Assembly (NCBI GenBank): GCA_964431545.1
Contig: CAYSLC010000064.1
Span: 1-24,359 of the forward strand
DNA from: CAYSLC01 sp964431545
Lineage (GTDB): Bacteria; Desulfobacterota; Desulfobacteria; Desulfobacterales; JAABSP01
Reading direction: 5' to 3'
Length of the DNA stretch: 24,359 nucleotides
This document shows, in pieces, positions 16,641 through 24,359 of this stretch. The notes under the pieces were generated by a model, which was given only the letters and a program-made list of their open reading frames with translations, was not told the DNA's origin and ran no database searches. Position numbers and translations under genes: made by a program. Within the stretch, counting starts at the first letter, position 1; each line of letters starts with the position of its first letter.

Positions 16641-17942
16641 CTAGGTCAGGTTGGGGATCATGGTTCTCAGGAAGTTCTTGTCGTCTTCGTCTATCTTCCT
16701 CAGCCCCTCCATCAAAAGATGCATGAAATCGCCGACCTCCGGCGCCTCCATCTCCTCGGGGGAGAGTCCCGGAATGAACTTGAACCGGCCCTCCTTGATC
16801 TTCAGCAGCTCGAAAAACGCATTTTGCCCTTCCAGATTTCTGAATTTTGCCCCGATCAGCTCCCCCTCCCGGAAGGAAAGGTAGGCCGATTCCTTGGCGA
16901 ACTTGAGCGTCAGGACGCCGGTCTTCTGGTTGACGTTGAGGGTCTGGAACAGCTCCGCCGGCGGCATCTCGGACAGCTTCCCGGTCATGCCCGAAGCGAA
17001 CTCCTCGGACCGGGCCAGGTTGATCTCCGCCATCCGTCGGGCCAGCAGCCGGGTGAAGTTGAGCTGCAGCGTGGGAAGCTCGTTGAGCACCCGTTTGAAG
17101 TCCTTGGAGCCGATGTACAGCAGGGTCGAAGGCTCCACCACCTTGATGGTGGCCCCCACCGGGTCGCCGCTCAACAGGCTCATTTCGCCGAAGACGTCCC
17201 CGGTGCCCATGAAGGCGATGCTCATGCCGTCGTCGCTCACGACCTCCACCTTCCCGGAGACGATGATATACAGATTCCGGCCGGGCTCCCCCTTTCGGAT
17301 GACCACGTCGTCCTCGGTGAACTTCTCCAGGCGCAGGAAGGCGACCAGGTCCCGGATCTCGCTCTCCCCCAGGTTTTTGAAGATGTTGAAGCCGCGGAGG
17401 AGGTTGATGACCGCCCCGATGTAGCTGTCCGACTTTCGCTGGAGTTCCACCGAGGAGGCGTCGGCGGCATCCTCGGTTTTCCGGTGCTTGAAGGTGATGA
17501 TGCCGGTGCATCCGCTGCAGTTGAAGGACGGGTCCGGGTCCCCCGGCGGCTCCTTGCGGGCGAGGATCTTCACCACATCCTTGGCCAGGATGAGGCAGGG
17601 GGCCTTCTTGGGGGGGACCTTGAAGATCTTGCCCGAGAGCTGGAAGTCATCCCCCAGCTGGTACAGGGGGCATCCGTCGTCCTTTACGATGGTGAACACC
17701 GGCGATTCAGCCTCCTCCGTGGCGGACTTTTTCCGCCTGGAGTCGAGGTTCCGGCTCAGCTCCAGCACCCCTTGGTCCAGCGCCGCCACCCCCGGATCGG
17801 CGGCGGGGTTCGATCCTTCCGGCAAAACGGGGACCTCGCTGTCGCACCGGGGACATCGGGCGGCCTCTCCGGTCTCCGCCGTCCGGTTCTCCTCCAGCTC
17901 GAAGGAGGTGTTGCACTTTCCACACGTCACATTCATGATCAT
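16641..17942 (-). CDS. Zinc-ribbon, cyclic-nucleotide-binding-like and DUF4388 (PATAN) protein
   Basis: Multi-domain cytoplasmic protein of 433 residues, probably a signalling adaptor; function unknown. Parts: an N-terminal zinc ribbon (C7, C10, C30, C33); a linker; a second cysteine set (C91, C116, C142, C145) in a segment of unknown family; a cNMP-binding-like beta barrel (about 181-300); and a C-terminal DUF4388/PATAN domain (about 315-420). The phosphate-binding cassette reads FGEMSLLSGDPVGAT, so the arginine that normally contacts the cyclic phosphate is replaced by valine, and ligand binding is doubtful. The start at 17942 places the zinc ribbon at the N-terminus; an in-frame ATG at 17990 would begin 4 bases after htrA. 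PATAN proteins occur in surface-motility and chemosensory contexts, which fits the neighbouring che cluster. Confidence 0.85.
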   Translation of the reverse strand: MIMNVTCGKCNTSFELEENRTAETGEAARCPRCDSEVPVLPEGSNPAADPGVAALDQGVLELSRNLDSRRKKSATEEAESPVFTIVKDDGCPLYQLGDDFQLSGKIFKVPPKKAPCLILAKDVVKILARKEPPGDPDPSFNCSGCTGIITFKHRKTEDAADASSVELQRKSDSYIGAVINLLRGFNIFKNLGESEIRDLVAFLRLEKFTEDDVVIRKGEPGRNLYIIVSGKVEVVSDDGMSIAFMGTGDVFGEMSLLSGDPVGATIKVVEPSTLLYIGSKDFKRVLNELPTLQLNFTRLLARRMAEINLARSEEFASGMTGKLSEMPPAELFQTLNVNQKTGVLTLKFAKESAYLSFREGELIGAKFRNLEGQNAFFELLKIKEGRFKFIPGLSPEEMEAPEVGDFMHLLMEGLRKIDEDDKNFLRTMIPNLT

Positions 17943-17994
17943 TCCCGGTTGTCCATAAGAAGGGCCGTCCCGGGGAGGGCCCGTTTTCATCGCT

Positions 17995-19374
17995 CTACAG
18001 GCTCACCGTTATATAGTAACCTCGATCGCCTCGTTGAACAAGGAGAACGGCGGATGATTTATGGCGATACTGTACCATCGTTTTTCTGAAATCTTCAACA
18101 CTTTGTATGGGGATGTCGTCGATGCGGCGCAGAAGGTCTCCGGGACGGACCCCGATCCGCGAAAGGTAGGTTCCGGGCCGGACCTCCGTGATCCGCACCC
18201 CGCCCTCGAAGCCCGCGCCCGGCCCCCCGGTGTCCGGGGCGACCTCGTCGACCCGGATCCCCAACAGGCGGAATCCCAGGCTCTCGGCCTGGGCCATGGG
18301 AAACCGGCCGGCGGTGACCTGGAGGGTCCGGCTTCGGCCCTCCCGCCACACCTCCACCGTCACCCGCTTTCCGGGCGCCGTGGACCGCATGGCCAGCTGG
18401 TAGTCCCGGGCCGATTCGATCGGGGCGCCGTCCACCGACAGGACCACGTCTCCGTTTTCAAACCCCGCCGAGACCGCGGGCGAGCCGGGGTCCATGGCCT
18501 TCACGATGGCGCCGCCGGTGCCGGGGAGGTTGAGATAGCGGGCCAGGCGCCGATCCACGTCCTGGACCATGAGGCCGATCCAGGCCGGCTTGACCTCTCC
18601 GTAGCGGATCAGATCCTCGGTGATCCGCCGGGCATGGTTGATGGGGATGGCGAACCCGATTCCCTGGGCCTTGGCGTAGATGGCCGTGTTGATCCCGATG
18701 AGTTCCCCGTTGATGTTGAGCAGGGGGCCTCCGCTGTTGCCCGGGTTGATGGAGGCGTCGGTCTGGATGAAGCTGTGGTAAACCCGGTCCTCGGTGCGGA
18801 TGCTCCGGCCGATGGCGCTGATCACCCCGGTGGTGACCGTATGGGAGAAACCGAAGGGGTTGCCGATGGCGATCACCGTCTCTCCGATCATCAAGTCGTC
18901 GGAGTCGCCCATCCGTACGGCCGGCAGCGATTCCGACGTGTCGATCCGGAGGATGGCCAGGTCCGATTCGGGGTCGGTGCCCACCAGCCGGGCCCCGAAC
19001 TCCCGCTGGTCCTGGAGGGTCACGGTGATCCGGCCGGTGTTGGCCACCACATGGGCGTTGGTGAGCACCAGCCGTTCCCCGCCGTCGATGATCACCCCGG
19101 ATCCCAGGCTGTTGTGCTCGAACCGCCGGCCGGGGCCGGGATCGAAGAAGTCCCGGAAGAACTCCTCGAAAAGAGGGTCCATCCGGAAATTGGGGAAGGA
19201 GCGGCGCTCCAGGGTCTCCCGGGAGCTGATGTTGACCACCGCCGGACCCACCTTCTCCACCGCCTCCACCACCGGTGTCTTTCGGGGATAGTTCCGGGCC
19301 TCCGGGGCGCCGGGCCCGATCAGGATCGACAGGGCCGCGCCGAGGAGGAGAAACAATTTTACCGGGGGTGACAT
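17995..19374 (-). CDS. degP: HtrA/DegP-type periplasmic serine protease
   Basis: Periplasmic quality-control protease and chaperone. From the chosen ATG the protein has 459 residues: a signal peptide (about 1-26, hydrophobic LFLLLGAALSILIG, no lipobox), a trypsin-like domain with catalytic H108 (LTNAHVV), D138 (ESDLAIL) and S214 (INPGNSGGP), then two PDZ domains (about 250-345 and 360-455). All key residues are present. The ATG at 19374 has no strong ribosome site; a TTG at 19389 in frame with a GAGA upstream is a possible alternative. It is divergent from the radical SAM gene and leads into the DUF4388 gene on the same strand, so they may share a transcript. I cannot separate degP from degQ by sequence alone. 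Confidence 0.93.
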   Translation of the reverse strand: MSPPVKLFLLLGAALSILIGPGAPEARNYPRKTPVVEAVEKVGPAVVNISSRETLERRSFPNFRMDPLFEEFFRDFFDPGPGRRFEHNSLGSGVIIDGGERLVLTNAHVVANTGRITVTLQDQREFGARLVGTDPESDLAILRIDTSESLPAVRMGDSDDLMIGETVIAIGNPFGFSHTVTTGVISAIGRSIRTEDRVYHSFIQTDASINPGNSGGPLLNINGELIGINTAIYAKAQGIGFAIPINHARRITEDLIRYGEVKPAWIGLMVQDVDRRLARYLNLPGTGGAIVKAMDPGSPAVSAGFENGDVVLSVDGAPIESARDYQLAMRSTAPGKRVTVEVWREGRSRTLQVTAGRFPMAQAESLGFRLLGIRVDEVAPDTGGPGAGFEGGVRITEVRPGTYLSRIGVRPGDLLRRIDDIPIQSVEDFRKTMVQYRHKSSAVLLVQRGDRGYYITVSL

Positions 19375-19382
19375 CTTTTGCG

Positions 19383-19411
19383 TTGGCAATCGGGATCTCG
19401 TGTCTTATAAT
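19383..19411 (+). promoter_or_regulatory. Promoter of the radical SAM-rng unit
   Basis: TTGGCA (19383-19388), a 17-base spacer, and a perfect TATAAT (19406-19411) give a strong sigma70-type promoter. It would leave a leader of about 79 bases before the ATG at 19497. It lies in the divergent gap with htrA and partly overlaps the possible TTG start of htrA at 19389. Confidence 0.7.
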
Positions 19412-19496
19412 GAGGGTTTATGGTTGCTGCGAGCCGATTTTTTTTCAACTATTTCAATTGGTACGCATCACGAATACCTTAAGCGGTACCTATAAC

Positions 19497-21995
19497 ATGA
19501 ACCGTCGAACCATTCAAGATATCTTGCCGTTTGCCCAACAGCCCAGCCGGTACCTGGGGACGGAGGTCAACGCGGTGCGCAAGGACCCCGGACGGGTCGC
19601 TCTGAGCATCGCCCTGGCGTTCCCGGATCTCTACGAGATCGGCACCTCCCACTTCGGTCTCCAGATCCTCTACCACCTGCTCAACGGGCGGGAGGAGATC
19701 GCGGCCGAGCGGGTCTTCGCCCCGGCCGCCGACGTGGAGGCCCGGCTCCGGGCCGGGGGGATCCCTTTGACGGCCATGGAGTCGGGGCGTCCCCTGGCGG
19801 CGTTCGACATCCTCGGATTCAGCCTTCTCTACGAACTCAACTACACCAATGTCCTCACCATCCTGGAGCTTTCGGGCATCCCCTTTTTCTCCCGGGACCG
19901 GGGGGAGGGCCACCCCCTGGTCATCGCCGGCGGGCCGTGCACCTGCAACCCGGAACCAGTGGCCGATCTTTTCGATGCCATGGTGATCGGGGAGGGGGAG
20001 GCGACGGTTCCGGAAATGGCCGATGCGTGGCTTCGGTGGCGGCGGGGCCCCTTTCGGAGACATGGGGACCTTCTCGATCGATGGGCGGAGATCGAAGGGG
20101 TCTACATTCCCTCCCGGTTTCCCGATCCCTCGGGCGGCGGCAGGGTCCGGCGGGCCCTGGTACCGGATCTCGATGGGACCCCCTTCCCCGACCGCCCCGT
20201 CATCCCGTACGGGAAGCCGGTGCACGATCGTCTGCGAATCGAGATCGCCCGTGGCTGCACCCGGGGCTGCCGGTTCTGCCAGGCGGGGATGATCTACCGG
20301 CCGGTGCGGGAGCGGTCCCCGGAAACGGTTCTCGATCTGACCCGACGCTCGCTGGCGGCCACCGGGTACGAGGACCTCTCCCTTCTGTCGCTGAGCAGCG
20401 GGGACTACGGCGCCATCGCCCCCCTCATGGCGGCGCTCATGGGGCGGTGCGCCGGGGATCGGGTGGCGGTCTCCCTCCCCTCCCTGCGGGCCGGAACCCT
20501 CACTCCGGAGCTGATGGCCCTCATCAAACAGGTCCGCAAGACCGGGTTCACCATCGCCCCCGAGGCGGGGAGCCAACGGCTCCGGGACGTCATCAACAAG
20601 AACATCACGGAGGCGGATATCGTGGAGACGGTGCGGGAGGCCTTCGGCATGGGGTGGCAGGGGGTCAAGCTCTATTTCATGATCGGACTGCCCACCGAGA
20701 CCCCGGACGACCTGTCGGCCATCGTCGATCTGGTGGAGACCCTCAAGGTGGGGATGGGCCGCAAAAAGGGGCGCCGTCCCCGGCTCAACGTCAGCGTGGG
20801 GACCTTCATCCCCAAACCCCATACCCCTTTCCAATGGGCCTCCCAGCTCTCTCTGTCCGAATCGCGGCGGCGGATCCGATGGCTGGAGAGTCGTCTGGGC
20901 GGACGGGAGATCCGGTTCAAATGGCAGAACCCCGAGGTGAGCCTTCTGGAAGGGCTGTGGGCCCGGGGGGACCGGCGGCTCTCCCGCCTGCTGGTGGCCG
21001 CCCACCGCAAAGGGTGCCGGTTCGACGGCTGGAGCGACGGGTTCGACTTCGGCCGGTGGACCGCGGCCCTGGCGGAGACCGGAATCGACATCGACGAATA
21101 CACGGTCCGGCCCCGGGACCTGGGGGACCCCCTGCCCTGGGACCACATCGACGTCCGCGTCGACCCGGATTTCCTGAGAGCCGAGTGGCATCGGGCCGTG
21201 GCGGGGGCCCCCACCGGCGACTGCCGGACCGGCGACTGTAACGACTGCGGCGTCTGCGACTTCCGGGCGGTCTCCCCCATCACCCACGAGGCCGGGGCCC
21301 CCGGGCCCGCCGCCGAACCCGTCGGGGAACCGCCGCCGAAGGGGTTCCGGAAGCTGACCGTCACCTATGCCCGGACCGGCCAGGCCGCCTACTTCGGCCA
21401 TCTGGAACTGGTCAATATCTTCTGTCGGGCCCTCCGGCGGGCCGCGATCCCGGTCAAATACTCCGAGGGGTTCCACCCCCTGCCCAAGATCGCCTTCGAC
21501 GACCCCCTGCCCATCGGCATGGAGAGCGAGGGGGAGTCCTTTCGGGTGACGGCCTCCGGAACGGTGACCCCGGACGGGCTCATGGCCGACTTGAACCCGC
21601 AGCTGCCCGAGGGCCTCCGGATCACCGGCTGTTGCCCGGCCGCGGAGGCGGCACGGCCGGACCGGGACCGGGCGAGCTACCGGGTGACCCTGGGAAATGG
21701 ATCCGCCTTCGATCCGGACTCGGTAAAACGGTTCCACGCCCGTGCATCCCTGCCTTTGTCCCGGACCAACCCCAAGGGCAAGAGCGTCACCGTCGACCTG
21801 AAGGCGGCGGTGACGAGGCTCGCCCTGCCGCGCCCGGACCGGGCCGAGCTGACCCTCCGGGCGGTGGACGGAAAGAGCGTACGCCCCCAGGCGGTTCTGG
21901 AGACGATCTTCGATCTCTCCGGGGATGTCCTCAAACAGGCTCAAATCGTGAAGCTGGTCTCCCATCCATGTACAGACAGATCATCATCAATGTAA
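19497..21995 (+). CDS. Radical SAM protein fused to DUF2344 (TIGR03960/TIGR03936 type)
   Basis: Protein of 832 residues of a widespread family of unknown function. Residues 1-230 resemble a B12-binding-like N-terminal domain (FPDLYEIGTSHFGLQILYHL, then VIAGGPCTCNPEPVADLFDA). The radical SAM core follows with the 4Fe-4S cysteines C254, C258 and C261 in CTRGCRFCQ. A second cysteine cluster, C576, C581, C584 and C587 (CRTGDCNDCGVC), lies after the core. The C-terminal part (about 617-810) is DUF2344, which occurs as a separate gene in other genomes. The ATG at 19497 follows a clear promoter but has no strong ribosome site. Its end overlaps rng by 28 bases, showing coupling. The pairing with rng is common in bacteria and hints at an RNA or tRNA modification role, unproven. 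Confidence 0.9.
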   Translation: MNRRTIQDILPFAQQPSRYLGTEVNAVRKDPGRVALSIALAFPDLYEIGTSHFGLQILYHLLNGREEIAAERVFAPAADVEARLRAGGIPLTAMESGRPLAAFDILGFSLLYELNYTNVLTILELSGIPFFSRDRGEGHPLVIAGGPCTCNPEPVADLFDAMVIGEGEATVPEMADAWLRWRRGPFRRHGDLLDRWAEIEGVYIPSRFPDPSGGGRVRRALVPDLDGTPFPDRPVIPYGKPVHDRLRIEIARGCTRGCRFCQAGMIYRPVRERSPETVLDLTRRSLAATGYEDLSLLSLSSGDYGAIAPLMAALMGRCAGDRVAVSLPSLRAGTLTPELMALIKQVRKTGFTIAPEAGSQRLRDVINKNITEADIVETVREAFGMGWQGVKLYFMIGLPTETPDDLSAIVDLVETLKVGMGRKKGRRPRLNVSVGTFIPKPHTPFQWASQLSLSESRRRIRWLESRLGGREIRFKWQNPEVSLLEGLWARGDRRLSRLLVAAHRKGCRFDGWSDGFDFGRWTAALAETGIDIDEYTVRPRDLGDPLPWDHIDVRVDPDFLRAEWHRAVAGAPTGDCRTGDCNDCGVCDFRAVSPITHEAGAPGPAAEPVGEPPPKGFRKLTVTYARTGQAAYFGHLELVNIFCRALRRAAIPVKYSEGFHPLPKIAFDDPLPIGMESEGESFRVTASGTVTPDGLMADLNPQLPEGLRITGCCPAAEAARPDRDRASYRVTLGNGSAFDPDSVKRFHARASLPLSRTNPKGKSVTVDLKAAVTRLALPRPDRAELTLRAVDGKSVRPQAVLETIFDLSGDVLKQAQIVKLVSHPCTDRSSSM

Positions 21996-23506
21996 CGGAA
22001 CACGAAACCCGGGTGGCCCTCCTGGAAGACGGCACCATCGCCGAACTCTTCATCAAGCGCAGGGACGATTCGGATATCGCCGGCAACATTTACAAAGGCC
22101 GAGTCCAGCGGGTCCTGCCGGGAATGCAGGCGGCATTCGTGGACATCGGCCTGAGCCAGGCCGCCTTCATCTACGTGGACGACATTCTGGCCGAACCCTA
22201 CGGCGGGGTCGACGGGATGTTCGACGGCGAGGGGGACCGGGAGGACGGGCCGGCCCGGGAGGAGGGCGCCGCCCGATCGGTCCGCCCCCCAAAGGACTGC
22301 GCCATCGAGGACCTGCTCACCGAGGGGCAGGAGATCATGGTCCAGGTCTCCAAGGGGCCCATCGGCACCAAGGGGGCCCGGGTCACCACCTATGTCTCCC
22401 TCCCCGGCCGCCTGCTGGTGCTCATGCCCACGTCGGACCACGTGGGCGTCTCCCGCCGCATCGAGGAGGAGGCGGAGCGCAAGCGGCTCCGGGAGCTGGT
22501 CCTCTCCCTCCGGGCGGACGCCGGCGGGTACATCGTCCGGACCGCCGCCGAGGGGGTGGAGGAGGAGAAACTCCTCTATGAGATGGCCTTTCTCAGGAAC
22601 CTCTGGGACAAGGTCCAGTCCAAGTACCGGACCGCCCCCACCCCCGGCCTCCTCCACCAGGAATTGACCGTGAGCCTCCGGGCGGTGCGGGACCTGCTCC
22701 TCCACGAGGCCGAGAAACTGGTCATCGACTCCCGGGAGGAGTACGAGTCGATCCTCGCCTTCCTCGACACCTTCATGCCCAACCTCAAGGCTTCGGTGGC
22801 CCTCTACGACGGCGCGGAACCGATCTTCGACGCTTACACCCTGGAGGGGGATATCACCCGGGCCCTCAAGAAGAAGGTGTGGCTCAAGTCCGGGGGGTAC
22901 ATCGTGATCGAACTCACGGAGGCCCTGGTGGCCATCGATGTCAACACCGGCCGGTATGTGGGAAAATACAACCTGGAAGAGACGATCCTGAAGACCAACC
23001 TGGAGGCGGTCAAGGAGATCGCCTACCAGATCCGGCTCCGGGACATGGGGGGGATCATCATCATCGACTTCATCGACATGGAGAAGAAGTCCAACCAGGA
23101 GAAGGTCTTCAACGCCCTCAAGGAGGCCCTCAAAAAGGACCGGAGCAAGACCCACGTGCTCCCCATGTCGGACATGGGACTGATCCAGATGACCCGAAAG
23201 CGGGTGCGCAAGTCCCTGACCCGGATGTTGTGCGAACCGTGCCTTTCCTGCGAGGGGGAGGGGATGGTGATCTCCCGGCAGTCCATCTGCTACAACCTCT
23301 ACCGGGAGGTCCTGCGGGAGATGAAGGATCTCCGGGGCGCCAAGCTGACCCTCCGGGTCAATCCGGAGATCGCCGACCTTCTCCACGGCGAGGAGAACCA
23401 CATCATCGGCTCCCTGGAGCGGCGCACCGGCAAGCAGATCGTGATCTATCCCAACCAGCGGTTCCACATGGAGGAGTTCGATATTTTCGATGTCATGGGA
23501 GGATAG
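21968..23506 (+). CDS. rng: Ribonuclease G / RNase E family endoribonuclease
   Basis: Single-strand-specific endoribonuclease for rRNA maturation and mRNA decay. The 512 residues cover the catalytic part only, without the long degradosome scaffold, so it is RNase G-like. The S1 RNA-binding domain (about 37-130) starts GNIYKGRVQRVLPGMQAAFV and carries an acidic, proline-containing insert at about 75-110, seen in related lineages. The catalytic aspartates are D324 in AIDVNTGRY and D367 in IIIIDFIDME, matching D303 and D346 of E. coli RNase E. The zinc-link is visible as C422, C425 and C428 (LCEPCLSCEG), followed by a small C-terminal domain. The start overlaps the radical SAM gene by 28 bases with a weak ribosome site, implying translational coupling. 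Confidence 0.95.
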   Translation: MYRQIIINVTEHETRVALLEDGTIAELFIKRRDDSDIAGNIYKGRVQRVLPGMQAAFVDIGLSQAAFIYVDDILAEPYGGVDGMFDGEGDREDGPAREEGAARSVRPPKDCAIEDLLTEGQEIMVQVSKGPIGTKGARVTTYVSLPGRLLVLMPTSDHVGVSRRIEEEAERKRLRELVLSLRADAGGYIVRTAAEGVEEEKLLYEMAFLRNLWDKVQSKYRTAPTPGLLHQELTVSLRAVRDLLLHEAEKLVIDSREEYESILAFLDTFMPNLKASVALYDGAEPIFDAYTLEGDITRALKKKVWLKSGGYIVIELTEALVAIDVNTGRYVGKYNLEETILKTNLEAVKEIAYQIRLRDMGGIIIIDFIDMEKKSNQEKVFNALKEALKKDRSKTHVLPMSDMGLIQMTRKRVRKSLTRMLCEPCLSCEGEGMVISRQSICYNLYREVLREMKDLRGAKLTLRVNPEIADLLHGEENHIIGSLERRTGKQIVIYPNQRFHMEEFDIFDVMGG

Positions 23507-23518
23507 GCGGAATTCTCC

Positions 23519-23547
23519 TTGACACCATGCTTTTTTAATGTTTAATT
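23519..23547 (+). promoter_or_regulatory. Candidate promoter of rpmH-rnpA-yidD
   Basis: A perfect TTGACA (23519-23524) is followed after 17 bases by TTAATT (23542-23547) with an extended -10 TG at 23539-23540. The surrounding 23507-23600 is strikingly AT-rich against its GC-rich flanks. A leader of about 70 bases precedes rpmH. No clear terminator for rng is seen before it. Confidence 0.55.
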
Positions 23548-23622
23548 TTTGCGGTTAAACGTTACATATCGTTAGAGGAAAACAGTTTTTACGGTCAACC
23601 CACAACCGGAGTGTAGTCCAAG

Positions 23623-23757
23623 ATGAAAAGAACCTTTCAGCCCAGCAGGATCAAGCGCGCCAGGACCCATGGCTTTTTGAAGAGAATGTCCACCAAGCAG
23701 GGCCGGCGGATCATCAACCGCCGCCGCGCCAAGGGCAGGAAACGCCTGGCGTCCTAA
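23623..23757 (+). CDS. rpmH: Ribosomal protein bL34
   Basis: Smallest large-subunit protein, 44 residues and very basic, which binds 23S rRNA. The sequence is textbook: MKRTFQPSRIKRARTHGF at the start and RRIINRRRAKGRKRLAS at the end, full family length. A GGAG site (23608-23611) lies 11 bases before the ATG. It is followed after 12 bases by rnpA in the usual order, and the two are expressed together in most bacteria. Confidence 0.98.
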   Translation: MKRTFQPSRIKRARTHGFLKRMSTKQGRRIINRRRAKGRKRLAS

Positions 23758-23769
23758 TCGGACGGGTCG

Positions 23770-24114
23770 TTGGCGTCGTATTCGTTCACCAAGGCGGACA
23801 GGTTGCGCAAGCGGGCCGAGTTCGTCCGGCTTTCGAACCATGGCGGGAAGGTCTGGAACCGGCATTTCCTTCTGGTGTACGGACCCGGGCCCGGAGAACG
23901 GACGCGCTTGGGCGTCACCGTCACCCGAAAGGTGGGCGGGGCGGTGGTGCGAAACCGGTTGAAACGGCTCTGCCGGGAGTACTTCCGGTTGAACCGGGAC
24001 CGTCTTTCCGGCCGGTTGGACCTCAATATCATCCCCAAGCGGTCCGCCGCCGGTCTGTCGTCTTCGGCCGTCTTCGCGTCGCTGGATGATCTTTTCAATC
24101 GAATGTCGAGGTAA
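23770..24114 (+). CDS. rnpA: Ribonuclease P protein component
   Basis: Protein subunit that helps the RNase P RNA bind and mature pre-tRNA 5' ends. The 114-residue product shows the family signature: FTKADRLRKRAEF near the start and the RNR motif VVRNRLKRLCREYFR with R61-N62-R63. The TTG start at 23770 is the only reasonable choice, since the rpmH stop lies in the same frame 15 bases upstream and no ATG occurs before the conserved YSF. The C-terminal part (75-114) is divergent, as is normal. The gene stands 12 bases after rpmH and 36 bases before yidD. Confidence 0.95.
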   Translation: MASYSFTKADRLRKRAEFVRLSNHGGKVWNRHFLLVYGPGPGERTRLGVTVTRKVGGAVVRNRLKRLCREYFRLNRDRLSGRLDLNIIPKRSAAGLSSSAVFASLDDLFNRMSR

Positions 24115-24150
24115 TCCGCCATTAAACAGGATATCTTCACGGCGATACCG

Positions 24151-24345
24151 GTGTCGTTGATCCGGATCTACCAGCTGTTGGTCTCCCCCGTGCTCGGCCC
24201 CGCCTGCCGGTTTCGCCCGTCCTGCTCGGAGTATGCCCGGCAGGCGCTCCTGCGCCACGGCCTCGTCCAGGGGTCATGGCTCTCCCTCAAACGTATTCTG
24301 CGCTGCCACCCCTTCCATCCCGGAGGGGTCGACCCGGTCCCCTGA
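24151..24345 (+). CDS. yidD: YidD, membrane protein insertion efficiency factor
   Basis: Small membrane-associated protein that assists YidC-dependent insertion. From the GTG start the 64 residues include SLIRIYQLLVSPVLGPACRF, then RPSCSEYARQAL and CHPFHPGG, the full set of family cysteine and glycine motifs. The N-terminus is a little shorter than usual (70-85 residues). In-frame sequence upstream to 24121 is open but offers only rare start codons (ATT, ATC), so the true start is uncertain. The position after rnpA is the standard one, and yidC would be expected next, beyond the window edge. Confidence 0.92.
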   Translation: MSLIRIYQLLVSPVLGPACRFRPSCSEYARQALLRHGLVQGSWLSLKRILRCHPFHPGGVDPVP

Positions 24346-24359
24346 CTCGCGGATGCGAT

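Noticed and set aside
23585..23612. Possible DnaA box near rpmH, suggesting oriC
   Set aside because: CAACCCACAA does not match TTATNCACA well enough and there is no cluster of boxes; the origin may be nearby but is not shown here.

Overview
The window reads as a GC-rich chromosomal segment of a deltaproteobacterium in the broad sense (Desulfobacterota-like). The basis is the mix of a ClpB chaperone, a radical SAM/DUF2344 protein joined to RNase G, an rpmH-rnpA-yidD end, a zinc-ribbon/cNMP/DUF4388 protein and a CheD- and CheX-rich chemosensory cluster; genus and species cannot be told from the sequence. Two runs of exactly 100 N show a scaffolded draft or metagenome assembly. 

Layout. 1-1089 is an AT-richer stretch with no clear gene, followed by a Phd-type antitoxin and a VapC-type PIN toxin. 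1214-3808 is clpB with a strong terminator. 3932-5050 encodes a SprT-like zinc-protease domain joined to DUF2786. 5060-5684 (minus) is an Rpn/YhgA-like nuclease-transposase gene split by an assembly gap. 5781-6308 (minus) is recX, divergent from an initiator tRNA-fMet that has its own consensus promoter and terminator. 

6544-16366 (all minus) is the centrepiece, a chemosensory cluster transcribed in the order cheA, cheR, cheD3, MCP, HDOD, cheY2, cheX, cheD2, cheY1, cheB, cheD1. It has one receptor but three CheD paralogues, two CheY proteins and a CheX phosphatase. No stand-alone cheW and no flagellar gene are present. One CheD has serine at the catalytic cysteine position. Signal flow can be inferred: the membrane receptor controls CheA, which phosphorylates the CheYs and CheB; CheX dephosphorylates CheY; CheR, CheB and the CheDs set receptor modification. 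Upstream on the same strand lie the cNMP/DUF4388 protein and an HtrA/DegP periplasmic protease. 

19497-24345 (plus) holds housekeeping RNA and translation genes: a radical SAM protein of unknown role overlapping rng, then rpmH, rnpA and yidD. That last trio usually precedes yidC and often lies near the replication origin, so the window probably ends close to yidC.
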